Assembly: GCA_030605125.1 (NCBI GenBank)
Contig: JAUWBD010000025.1
Coordinates: 1-37,675 of the forward strand
DNA from: Verrucomicrobiota bacterium
Lineage (GTDB): Bacteria > Verrucomicrobiota > Verrucomicrobiia > Opitutales > Opitutaceae
Direction: 5' to 3'
Length of the DNA stretch: 37,675 nucleotides
This document shows positions 16,478-22,862 of this stretch, one piece after another. The notes below the pieces were generated by a model. It saw only the letters and a list, made by a program, of their open reading frames with translations, was not told where the DNA came from and did not search any database. How positions within the stretch are numbered: the first letter of the stretch is position 1; every line of letters starts with the position of its first letter. The position numbers and the translations under genes were made by a program.

Positions 16478-16774
16478 TCAGCGGGGTTTGGAGCCGGCGT
16501 CTTGGAGGCAGACGACGACGCCGTAAATGGGCGTGTTGCGAATGGGGCCGCTCAGCTCGCCTTCATGCCCGCGGACGACGGCGAGGATTTCGGTCGGCTG
16601 CGCGCGAGGGTGGAGCTTCCGCCACTTCGCGACCGCCTTCGTGACCGTGATTGCCTCGACACAGTAGCCCGCCCCTCCGGTGGTGAAGATAAACCAGACC
16701 GGGTCTTGGCCCGCCGTCAGGGTAGGCGCGGGCGCGGCGTTTGGAGACAGTGTCGCGGTGGCCGGAGCTTTCAT
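16478..16774 (-). CDS. Small unknown protein
   Basis: A 98-residue protein. After an Ala/Thr/Pro-rich start it has a compact alpha/beta region: VWFIFTTGGAGYCVEAITVT, KAVAKWRKLHPRA, EILAVVRGHEGELSG and IYGVVVCLQDA. Its ATG overlaps the stop of the 194-residue gene (ATGA). No signal peptide or known motif. I do not recognise it. Confidence 0.6.
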   Translation of the reverse strand: MKAPATATLSPNAAPAPTLTAGQDPVWFIFTTGGAGYCVEAITVTKAVAKWRKLHPRAQPTEILAVVRGHEGELSGPIRNTPIYGVVVCLQDAGSKPR

Positions 16775-17358
16775 CAGGCGGTTGCGCGGGCGCGGGCGGC
16801 GCGGGAGGTTTTCGCCTCGGCGGGGGCGGGTTGGGCGGCGGCCGGCGTGGAGGGAGCGTGCGCCTGCCGCATGGCTTGCACGGCTCGAAAGCGCTCAGCC
16901 GCGGCGTCGGCTTCATCGCACCCGTCGAGGTCCTGCGCCTGATAGATCGCAATCGCGAGACTGTAGATCTCCTCGGCGTAGTGTTTGCTTCGCTCCTCCG
17001 GGTTAAAGAGCGAGGTGAGGTCGCACTCGACGATTTGATGGACGAGGTAGTCGGCCAACTCCTCCTTCGTCCACTCCACGAAGTCGCGGAGGTCGTTGAA
17101 GACGCCAGCCAACTCGACCTTGCTTCCCATCCCGGCGCTCGGGTGCTTGCGCAGCGCCTTGGCGATGGCGAGCATCTCCATGTAATGGTCTTCAGATCGG
17201 AGGCCGGATTTTGCTGCGTCCGTGATCGTCTCGGACAGGTAGCCGAGACGCGTGGCGATGTAGTCCACCAAGACTTCTTTTTCCCAACGGTAGTGGCCGG
17301 CGAGGCCCATACCGAGGTGCCTGAGGGAGACGAGTTTCTTAACGGGTTTCGGGCTCAT
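16774..17358 (-). CDS. Unknown 194-residue helical protein
   Basis: The ATG at 17358 overlaps the preceding stop (ATGA). Residues 1-150 are predominantly helical with many aromatic and acidic residues (VLVDYIATRLGYLSETITDA, then VFNDLRDFVEWTKEELADYL and AEEIYSLAIAIYQAQDLDG). The last ~45 residues are Ala/Pro/Arg-rich. No membrane segment, catalytic signature or known family is apparent. It lies between the two Gp27-like genes, in the same operon. Confidence 0.65.
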   Translation of the reverse strand: MSPKPVKKLVSLRHLGMGLAGHYRWEKEVLVDYIATRLGYLSETITDAAKSGLRSEDHYMEMLAIAKALRKHPSAGMGSKVELAGVFNDLRDFVEWTKEELADYLVHQIVECDLTSLFNPEERSKHYAEEIYSLAIAIYQAQDLDGCDEADAAAERFRAVQAMRQAHAPSTPAAAQPAPAEAKTSRAARARATA

Positions 17359-17930
17359 TGTGGCAGGGTGATTTTGAGGATGAGGGTTCCGCCCTTCGCG
17401 TCTTGGATGCTCTCGACGCTGGCGGCGGCGGCGGTTTCGAGGGTGATGATTTTGATGTCGCCGGAGTCGGTGGTCGTGACGCGGGCGACGGCGGGGACGT
17501 TGGCGCGTTGGAAGCGCTGGAAAAAATTGGAGATGGCCGTCTGTCCAAAGCTTAGGCCGAAGTCGGAGCGGAGCCGCGCGGCGGCCTGCGCGTAGGTGAT
17601 GCCGCGGCCGCGCTCGCCGCCGGTGGTCAACCAAGCAAACAGCGTCTCGCGCACCTCGCGGGGCAGGCGATCAATCGGCGAGCGCACGACCGGCTTGGCG
17701 TTGTGGTTGCGGTCGCAGTCGATGCCGGCCGCGCGGAGGTTGCGCTTGCGCCACAGGGAGAGGGCGGTCGCGCTCGTCTTCACATCGAACTGAAGGCGCA
17801 GACGGCGCACCGCCTCGTCATAGCCGATGCCGATCCCGTCGCGGCCGCCGCTGGTCAACCAGCCGACGAGCACTTGCTTCTGATGTAGCGGAAGAAGGTC
17901 GAGAGGGGAGCGGATGACGCGTTTGCGCAT
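17355..17930 (-). CDS. Tandem-duplicated Gp27-like helix-turn-helix protein
   Basis: A 191-residue protein with two homologous domains. Residues about 7-63 carry RSPLDLLPLHQKQVLVGWLT and ATALSLWRKRN. Residues 83-142 carry RSPIDRLPREVRETLFAWLT and TAISNFFQRFQ. The pattern resembles phage Mu Gp27 (DUF3486). The tail (GDIKIITLETAAAASVESIQ, then GTLILKITLP) is beta-rich. A third copy of the domain stands alone in the 110-residue protein at 16141. It is probably a DNA-binding or packaging-type protein; the role in this element is unknown. It begins after a 105-bp gap holding a strong hairpin and overlaps the next gene by ATGA. Confidence 0.65.
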   Translation of the reverse strand: MRKRVIRSPLDLLPLHQKQVLVGWLTSGGRDGIGIGYDEAVRRLRLQFDVKTSATALSLWRKRNLRAAGIDCDRNHNAKPVVRSPIDRLPREVRETLFAWLTTGGERGRGITYAQAAARLRSDFGLSFGQTAISNFFQRFQRANVPAVARVTTTDSGDIKIITLETAAAASVESIQDAKGGTLILKITLPQ

Positions 17931-17969
17931 GGTCGGTCTTTTTGGGCGAGAATCAGGTTTGATGAGATT

Positions 17970-18010
17970 GGGGCGGCGCGCTGGCTTCCGGCCTTGGAGC
18001 GCGCCGCCCC
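17970..18010 (-). promoter_or_regulatory. Strong hairpin within the element's operon
   Basis: GGGGCGGCGCGC (17970-17981) pairs perfectly with GCGCGCCGCCCC (17999-18010) across a 17-nt loop, in the 105-bp gap between two operon genes. On the minus strand no T-tract follows. It may slow or partly end transcription, or protect the mRNA. Confidence 0.5.
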
Positions 18011-18035
18011 GACACCACGTTCAATGTCCCTGCGC

Positions 18036-18721
18036 TCAGGCGGAGCCGGAAGATGTGAGGGCGGGGGACTGTGGTTCGTCCGCTTCGCCGAGGGCTTCCG
18101 TTGGAGATGCCACGTGGGCCTCGCTATTACGGAAGGGGAGAAATTGAAGGAGATCCGGAGCACGCGCCGTGGCTTGGGCGAGCACGCGCTCGCACTCCTT
18201 CGCAGCTTGCAGGACGTTGTCCGCCGCCGACGCGGCGTCGGCAGCAAATTCGCTCTCGCTCTCGCGTTGCCCGAAGTAGAGGCCGGTGTATTCGCGGAGG
18301 GGGCCGGTGGCGGTCGCGTAGCGTCGGATCGCGAAGCTTGCGCCTCGGCAGGCGTCGGTTTCGAGCGCAACGCGGCGCGCGCTCTCCGCGTTCGAGCTGA
18401 AGCGATCGAGCATGCGGCTCACGGTTTCGATCAGGTTGTCCGCGACCTCCTGCAATACGCTGGCGGCCATGGCTCCCGCGGTGGGAATCATCTCGTTTAG
18501 CGCCACGGTGGCTTCGCCGAGCTTGAGTTCGAGGCCTTCGATGGCGCGGAGCGCGGCCTTCTCTCTTAGTTGCAGCGTGGCGAGTCGCAGGATCGCCTTC
18601 TCGTCGTGGTAATCCGGCTCGCCGATCTTGGCGATTTCCTTGGTGAATCCGTCTCCGCGCGGATGCGTTTCTGGAACTTGTCCAGGAACGTGGTGATTTC
18701 TGACTTCGTGGGTGTGCTCAT
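18036..18721 (-). pseudogene. Frameshifted gene of the element, unknown function
   Basis: The ATG at 18721 (MSTPTKSEITTFLDKFQKRI) lies 18 bp after the preceding stop and looks like a real N-terminus, but its frame stops after about 51 residues. The coding signal continues in the -1 frame from about 18640-18665 (DGFTKEIAKIGEPDYHDEKA and onward) for about 200 residues to the TGA at 18036. That downstream frame has no start codon of its own before NEMIPTAG. A one-base loss in the element, a sequencing error or a recoding event would all explain this; I see no classical slippery site. The joined product would be a charged helical protein of unknown role. Confidence 0.6.
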
Positions 18722-18739
18722 GGCGAAAATGGTGGCGGC

Positions 18740-18943
18740 TCAGACGTAGGCCGGGGCGCGCTCGCTGGCGGGGATGCGGCGGTGGACGGCGGTCGGATCG
18801 ACGGCGCACTCGACGCGGTCGCAGCGGAAAAGGTGCGTCGAGCTGCGCGTCTCGACGTCGGGAACAACGACCATCGGGCGGTTGCTCGCGCCGCAGGCGA
18901 CGCAGGCGCAGCCGTCGAGTTGGGTGGGGGACAGGGCTTTCAT
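18740..18943 (-). CDS. Small cysteine-containing, possibly zinc-binding protein
   Basis: A 67-residue protein with cysteines arranged as CACVAC (residues 13-18) and CDRVEC (about 41-46), a spacing that could bind one zinc ion as a ribbon. It starts 3 bp after the preceding stop. Phage-type elements often carry such small zinc-ribbon proteins, but the function is unknown. Confidence 0.6.
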   Translation of the reverse strand: MKALSPTQLDGCACVACGASNRPMVVVPDVETRSSTHLFRCDRVECAVDPTAVHRRIPASERAPAYV

Positions 18944-18946
18944 CGG

Positions 18947-19291
18947 TTAGGCGGCTTTGAGGCTGGGGGCGCAGTAGCGCTCCACCGCGGCCGTGGCTTC
19001 GGCCTGGGCGGCGAGGATGCGCGTTTCGAGATGGCCGGCGAACACGCGGGCCCAGAGGGCGGCGTTGCGCATGCTCGCGCGCTTGTAGCGCAGGAAGAGG
19101 GCGGCGCGCTCCGGCGTTTCCCAAGCCGAGGGCCGGGACTCCCGGTGAAGAATAGCGCTGTGAAGCATGCGGCAGGCGCAGCTCGCGGCACCATGGAGGC
19201 CGGTGGCGTCAGGGATGCGGCGGAGGCGGGGGCCGCGCCGGTTGCCGGTGCGCTCGCGCGTCATGGGGAAACGGATGCTGATCGGCGTCAT
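18947..19291 (-). CDS. Small basic unknown protein
   Basis: A 114-residue protein from the ATG at 19291, which overlaps the stop of the Ner-like gene (ATGA). The first 35 residues are Arg-rich. A CAC motif lies near residue 38, and a helical C-terminal half follows (ALFLRYKRASMRNAALWARV and onward). No family recognised. Second gene of the leftward operon. Confidence 0.55.
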   Translation of the reverse strand: MTPISIRFPMTRERTGNRRGPRLRRIPDATGLHGAASCACRMLHSAILHRESRPSAWETPERAALFLRYKRASMRNAALWARVFAGHLETRILAAQAEATAAVERYCAPSLKAA

Positions 19292-19497
19292 GCCTTGCCC
19301 TCCGGATTGTCGGCCTTTGGCCAGAGGGTGACGCCGAGGGCACGCTCGACGGCGGCGCGCCCGCTCTTTCTGCGGCGGCCGGAAGACAGGCTGTAGATGT
19401 AGCCCACCGAGAATCCGGTGATTTTGGCCAGGTCTGCGGCTGTCATGCCTCTTGCCGCCAAAACAAGGCGAAGGGGACTGGCGAGGTTTCTGGTCAC
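19288..19497 (-). CDS. Ner-like helix-turn-helix regulator
   Basis: A 69-residue protein from a GTG at 19497. The helix-turn-helix is MTAADLAKITGFSVGYIYSL (about residues 18-37), followed by a helix ending in ALGVTLWP; the final L/I-W-P is typical of Mu Ner/Nlp-type proteins. Ner turns down early transcription in Mu by binding between the divergent promoters. Here it is likewise the first gene of the leftward operon, facing the repressor gene at 19551 across a palindromic operator. That position supports the call more than the sequence alone. Confidence 0.7.
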   Translation of the reverse strand: MTRNLASPLRLVLAARGMTAADLAKITGFSVGYIYSLSSGRRRKSGRAAVERALGVTLWPKADNPEGKA

Positions 19498-19550
19498 AAA
19501 AAACCAATTTAGGTTTATAGAACCTAGTCAACTCTCAATTTGCCTTTTGG
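19498..19550. promoter_or_regulatory. Divergent promoters with palindromic operator (repressor/Ner switch)
   Basis: TAGGTT-TATAG-AACCTA (19510-19526) is a perfect 6-bp inverted repeat. It overlaps a rightward -10 (TATAGA, 19516-19521, with GTCACA 17 bp upstream) and a leftward -10 (TATAAA on the minus strand, 19514-19519; -35 unclear). A protein bound here could block both promoters. The leftward transcript would have a very short leader before the GTG at 19497. Confidence 0.6.
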
Positions 19551-20348
19551 GTGGAGGATCCGCCTTCTCGGCGCGTGAAACAGAAACGCCGCCATTCTCA
19601 GCTTCCGCATCGCGAGGTGGAGATATGCCGTCGAATTGCGGCGGCCCGTGCGTTACTGGGGATCGATCAGGCAGAAGCCGCTAGAAAGATCGGAATACCC
19701 AAAAGCACTCTATCAAACTACGAACTGTGCGTTGTGCCATTGAAGGCGTCCTTGGCTCTCCGCCTTTGTAGGCACCTCATAATCAGCGAGGAGTGGCTTG
19801 CCACCGGAGAGTTTCTTTTGGCGACGCGAGCCGGCCTTAGTCGGGGCGTAGGGCCAGGACAGGGGATGGACCAAATCTACATGCGGCAATGCATGGACCT
19901 TATGGGTTCTGCGGAGGCGGAGGCTCTTCGACCAAATGCCTTGTTCAGCGAAGCTTTTGATCGCTCACTCCGTCCCGTTTACGAAAGGCGGATTTTTGAG
20001 CTCTATTACGGGATTGGCATACCGAGTTCCGCTTGGAGTGGAACTAATCCGGAGCTTGGGCGAGATATTTTAAACGCTTTAGTTGATAGGTTTATGCTCT
20101 TGATCGGGAATGAGGCACTGAGGCGTGGAGTGTCTCCAGAAACAGCCAAGTCTACCTACCTTGGATTCATGCTCCGAATGTCCCTTTTCGGCTTCAATAA
20201 GTGTATGGAGGTTCCCGTAACAGCCGGCCAGGTCGGGCTTCCGCTTAAGCTATTTGAAGAAGCAGGCTTGCCGATTCTCGCTTTTGGCCAGGGAGATTGC
20301 GTGGCTCCTTCTGACTCTCAGGTTCTCCACGCTTCAGGAAAGTGGTGA
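19551..20348 (+). CDS. XRE-family repressor-like regulator of the element
   Basis: A 265-residue protein starting at a GTG. A helix-turn-helix domain lies at about residues 22-80 (EICRRIAAARALLGIDQAEA, then IGIPKSTLSNYE). The remaining ~180 residues are a separate domain of unknown type (ERRIFELYYGIGIPSSAWSG, then LDILNALVD-like helices) that may sense a signal or oligomerise. Orientation opposite to the operon and the shared operator suggest the role of the Mu c repressor. The gene is much less GC-rich than its neighbours, a sign of separate origin. No Shine-Dalgarno sequence precedes the GTG, and a GTG 24 bp downstream is an alternative start. Confidence 0.75.
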   Translation: MEDPPSRRVKQKRRHSQLPHREVEICRRIAAARALLGIDQAEAARKIGIPKSTLSNYELCVVPLKASLALRLCRHLIISEEWLATGEFLLATRAGLSRGVGPGQGMDQIYMRQCMDLMGSAEAEALRPNALFSEAFDRSLRPVYERRIFELYYGIGIPSSAWSGTNPELGRDILNALVDRFMLLIGNEALRRGVSPETAKSTYLGFMLRMSLFGFNKCMEVPVTAGQVGLPLKLFEEAGLPILAFGQGDCVAPSDSQVLHASGKW

Positions 20349-20501
20349 CATGGGGGGGCAATTTTTCCTGTGACTTCCTGTGCGCGATGTAACGCTCTGG
20401 AAGGTAGCTTGCAGGAACATTGCATTGCTGATCAGTGCAGCTCCCTGGTTCCTTGGCGCTAATATTTGGCGAAAAAGCTGACACACGACACACGTCCCGC
20501 A

Positions 20502-20520
20502 GCGGCAAAATTGTTGTCCG
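20502..20520 (+). repeat. Right-end site R4, in left-end orientation
   Basis: Identical to the left-end site, in the same orientation as L1 and opposite to the other right-end sites. It is framed by a CCCGCA / TGCGGG inverted repeat, so the region could fold into a hairpin presenting the site. Confidence 0.65.
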
Positions 20521-20594
20521 ACCTGTGCGGGTAGGGGAGCCGGTTCGCCTTCTCAGGTAGCTGCCGGAGCGCGCCTTGCGGGATTTTCTAAGCC

Positions 20595-20635
20595 CGGACA
20601 ATAATTTTGCCGCGCCCGGACAACAATTTTGCCGC
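20595..20635 (-). repeat. Right-end sites R3 and R2 in tandem
   Basis: Two inverted copies, CGGACAATAATTTTGCCGC (20595-20613) and CGGACAACAATTTTGCCGC (20617-20635), spaced 22 bp start to start, about two helical turns. R2 is the exact complement of L1. Confidence 0.7.
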
Positions 20636-20720
20636 TGCTTCGGCGCGCGGATCGCGGCTGATTTTCATAAGTCGTTGGTCTTCGGCTTCGCTCGCGCTGA
20701 TTCCTGATATTTCGCGCTCC

Positions 20721-20739
20721 CGGACAACTAATATGCCGC
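20721..20739 (-). repeat. Right-end terminal site R1
   Basis: CGGACAACTAATATGCCGC is a variant of the site. It is followed by TGCTCA, so on the minus strand the site begins six bases after a TG, as at the left end. This defines the right terminus to within a few bases. Confidence 0.7.
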
Positions 20740-20744
20740 TGCTC

Positions 20745-20751
20745 AATTGTG
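20745..20751. repeat. Flanking direct repeat (right copy)
   Basis: AATTGTG, identical to 10068-10074 on the other side of the element; the probable target-site duplication. Confidence 0.65.
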
Positions 20752-20804
20752 AGTAAGTTTCCGGCCAACACCGGCTCCCGGGGCCCCTTTTTACTTGCGC
20801 GATG

Positions 20805-20839
20805 TGGGGTAAAATGGGACGAAATGGGGCGTTGTGGAG
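20805..20839 (+). promoter_or_regulatory. MraZ operator: four 10-bp-spaced TGGG boxes, with -10
   Basis: TGGGG (20805), TGGGA (20815), TGGGG (20825) and a degenerate TGGAG (20835), separated by exactly 5 bp each, are the known direct-repeat recognition pattern of MraZ. A TAAAAT (20810-20815) inside the array is a plausible -10 box. MraZ bound here would repress its own operon. The array lies 20 bp before the mraZ ATG, which also argues against an upstream in-frame start at 20802. Confidence 0.85.
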
Positions 20840-20858
20840 CACTCCTCTGCACCCATCC

Positions 20859-21308
20859 ATGTCTTCGCTTGGCAAACCGTTCTACACCGGCTCGTTCCGG
20901 CACACGTTGGACGACAAGAATCGGCTCACGATTCCGTCGGCGTGGCGGTCTGCGCACGCGGAGGGCGACACCTTCCTCGTCGTCCCGCTTGATGGTTACC
21001 TGAGCGTCCTCCCCCCCGCGGAGGCGCAAAAACTCTACGACCGCGTCGCCGCCCAGGCCCTCTCCGACTCCGAGGCGCAGGAGGCCGCCGCCGACTTCTT
21101 CTCCAAGACGCTGGCCTTCTCCTTCGACAAGGCCGGCCGCGTGATGCTCACGCCCGAGCTGCTCGCCCACGCCGGCATCGCCAAGGACGCCGTGCTCGTC
21201 GGGTCGATGAACAAGTTCAATCTCTACAGTCCCGCCACCTGGGAGCGCGTGCAGGCCGCCACCGCCGCGCAAAAACCCGCCGACCGCCTGCGTCGGATGG
21301 GCATCTGA
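20859..21308 (+). CDS. mraZ: MraZ, transcriptional regulator of the dcw cluster
   Basis: A 149-residue protein with two AbrB-like swapped-hairpin halves: FRHTLDDKNRLTIPSAWR (about 13-30) and FSKTLAFSFDKAGRVMLTPE (about 78-97), each with the DxKxR / DxxGR-type motif that contacts DNA. MraZ forms a ring and binds TGGG repeats upstream of its own gene. The start at 20859 (MSSLGKPFYTGSF) matches the family N-terminus. No Shine-Dalgarno sequence is evident. It is the first gene of the dcw operon, now lying just downstream of a mobile element. Confidence 0.95.
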   Translation: MSSLGKPFYTGSFRHTLDDKNRLTIPSAWRSAHAEGDTFLVVPLDGYLSVLPPAEAQKLYDRVAAQALSDSEAQEAAADFFSKTLAFSFDKAGRVMLTPELLAHAGIAKDAVLVGSMNKFNLYSPATWERVQAATAAQKPADRLRRMGI

Positions 21309-21377
21309 GCCGAGGCCGCACCATGACACCCGCCGCCTCCACGCTCCCATCCACAATCGACCGGAGGCCCGCCGCCC

Positions 21378-22343
21378 ATGCTCGCCGCGCCTCCTGAACC
21401 CGCCGCGCCCGCCGTCACCATGTCGCAGCCCGGCCACATCTCCGTCCTCCTCCCCGAGACGCTCGCCCTCCTCGCGCCCCGCGCCGGCGGCCGCTACCTC
21501 GACTGCACCTTCGGCGCCGGCGGCCACACGCGCGCCATCCTCGAGGCCGCGCCCGGCTGCCGCGTCGTCGCGCTCGATCGCGATCCCGAGGCCGGCCCCC
21601 GCGCCGCCGCGCTCCGCGCCGAGTTCGGCGACCGCTTCGAACTCATCGACCGCGACTTCGGCCAACTCGCCTCGCTCGCTCTCTCCGGCCTCGACGGCGT
21701 GCTCTTCGACCTCGGCGTGTCGTCCTTCCAACTCGATGACGCCGCGCGCGGCTTCTCCTTCCGCGCCGACGCGCCCGCCGACATGCGCATGGACCCGCGC
21801 CACGGCGTGCCCGCCTCCCGCTGGCTCGAGACCGCCACCGAGGAGATGCTTTTTCGCGCCATCGGCGACTACGGCGAGGAGCGCCACGCCAGCCGCGTCG
21901 TCCGCGCCATCCTCGCCGCCCGCGGCACCGGCGCGCTCGCCCGCACCGCCTCGCTCGCCGAACTCGTGGCCAACGCCATCCCGGCGCGTGATCGCTTCGC
22001 TTCGAAGATCCATCCGGCCACGCGCGCCTTCCAAGGCATCCGCATCGCGGTCAACGACGAGCTCGGCGCCCTCGAGCGCGCGCTGCCCGCCGCCTTCGCC
22101 GCGCTCGCGCCCGGCGGCGTGCTCGCCGTCATCTCCTTCCACTCGCTCGAGGACCGCCCGGTGAAGCGCTACTTCAACCACCTCGCCGGCCGCCCTGAGT
22201 CCCAGGACGACCACCGCCCCGCCGACCTTCGCGTCGCCGTGGCCGAGCTCCTCACCCGCAAGCCCGTCTCCGCCTCCGAGACCGAGCTCGCCGCCAACCC
22301 CCGCAGCCGCTCCGCCCGCCTCCGCGCGGTGAGGAAGCTGTAG
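21378..22343 (+). CDS. rsmH: 16S rRNA m4C1402 methyltransferase
   Basis: A 321-residue SAM-dependent methyltransferase (MraW) that modifies C1402 of 16S rRNA. Motifs are [13 protein letters not shown], the SAM-binding [51 protein letters not shown], and [16 protein letters not shown] with [16 protein letters not shown] near the C-terminus. GGAGG 10 bp upstream supports the ATG at 21378; an ATG 42 bp downstream is an alternative. It follows mraZ with a 69-bp gap, as in most bacteria. Confidence 0.96.
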   Translation: MLAAPPEPAAPAVTMSQPGHISVLLPETLALLAPRAGGRYLDCTFGAGGHTRAILEAAPGCRVVALDRDPEAGPRAAALRAEFGDRFELIDRDFGQLASLALSGLDGVLFDLGVSSFQLDDAARGFSFRADAPADMRMDPRHGVPASRWLETATEEMLFRAIGDYGEERHASRVVRAILAARGTGALARTASLAELVANAIPARDRFASKIHPATRAFQGIRIAVNDELGALERALPAAFAALAPGGVLAVISFHSLEDRPVKRYFNHLAGRPESQDDHRPADLRVAVAELLTRKPVSASETELAANPRSRSARLRAVRKL

Positions 22344-22443
22344 TTATTCACCGGTTACACACCACGGTATCCATAGAGGCACGACACGTATCCGCCCCGA
22401 ACTTACTCACAACTTGTCCCGCCGCCGCCGCGGCATCCACGCC

Positions 22444-22854
22444 ATGAACACCCGCATCCCCCGCGCCTTCGCCACCCAGCTTCTCGTCGCCTCGCTGGTC
22501 GTGCTCGGCGCGGGCGGCGGGCTGGGCTTCGCCATCGTGGACCTGCGCCACGACATCTCCGTGTCGGCCAACACCAGCCGCGTGCTCGAGCAGCGCATCG
22601 TCGAGACCGAGCGCCGCCTCGCCGAGCTGGGCGGAGCCATCGCCGCCGAGCAGTCGCCCGACGTGCTCGCGCGCCGCAACCAGGCCTTCGCCCTCGGCCT
22701 CGTGCCCCCGCCCGAGGCCCGCCTCGTGCGCGTGAACGAGTCCGTCACCACCCGGCTCGCCGCCAAGCGCAACGCCGAGATCTTCGCCGCCGAGAATGGC
22801 GGCGAGGCCGTCATCCCCGTCCGCTTCAACCTGGGAGGAGGCGCGCAGCGCTGA
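22444..22854 (+). CDS. ftsL: FtsL-like division protein
   Basis: A 136-residue bitopic protein: a short basic N-terminus, a hydrophobic segment at about 13-33 (LLVASLVVLGAGGGLGFAIV), then a coiled coil (VLEQRIVETERRLAELGGAI). Size, topology and place between rsmH and ftsI identify it as the FtsL position, even though FtsL sequences are poorly conserved. FtsL forms a complex with FtsB and FtsQ at the septum and activates FtsWI. A TTG 30 bp upstream is an alternative start. The 100-bp gap before it is less GC-rich than the surroundings and may carry a promoter. Confidence 0.75.
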   Translation: MNTRIPRAFATQLLVASLVVLGAGGGLGFAIVDLRHDISVSANTSRVLEQRIVETERRLAELGGAIAAEQSPDVLARRNQAFALGLVPPPEARLVRVNESVTTRLAAKRNAEIFAAENGGEAVIPVRFNLGGGAQR

Positions 22855-22862
22855 GAGCATCG

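Larger units (their letters stand above)
10073..20744. mobile_element. Mu-like transposable element, about 10.7 kb
   Basis: It is bounded by a direct repeat and by copies of a 19-bp site (GCGGCAAAATTGTTGTCCG) at 10079-10097 and, inverted and slightly varied, at 20721-20739. In both cases the site begins six bases after a TG dinucleotide. Contents are a Mu-like repressor/Ner switch, small unknown genes, Gp27-like helix-turn-helix proteins, a tape-measure-like protein, a MuA-like transposase and a MuB-like ATPase. No terminase, portal, head or lysis gene is seen. Base composition is less GC-rich than the flanks, most clearly at 19500-20500. It could be a decayed prophage, or a streamlined transposon or satellite. 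Confidence 0.85.
20349..20744. other. Right arm of the element without a gene
   Basis: No convincing gene. The first 150 bp are unremarkable and moderately AT-rich. The rest contains four copies of the 19-bp terminal site (20502, 20595, 20617, 20721) and ends at the direct repeat. Confidence 0.6.

Noticed and set aside
20388-20395. TGTAACGC, matching the first bases of the left terminus
   Set aside because: Only eight bases match, and no 19-bp site follows; probably chance.
20502-20745. A second, nested mini-element between R4 and R1
   Set aside because: R4 faces the right way for a left end, but it is not preceded by TG at the expected distance and shows no flanking duplication; an internal site is simpler.
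20802-20858. Upstream in-frame start of mraZ adding 19 residues
   Set aside because: It would place the MraZ operator boxes inside the coding region, and the family N-terminus fits the ATG at 20859.
20553-22214. Long minus-strand open frame opposite mraZ and rsmH
   Set aside because: Low-complexity Glu/Gly/Ala shadow of clear plus-strand genes, crossing the end of the mobile element.
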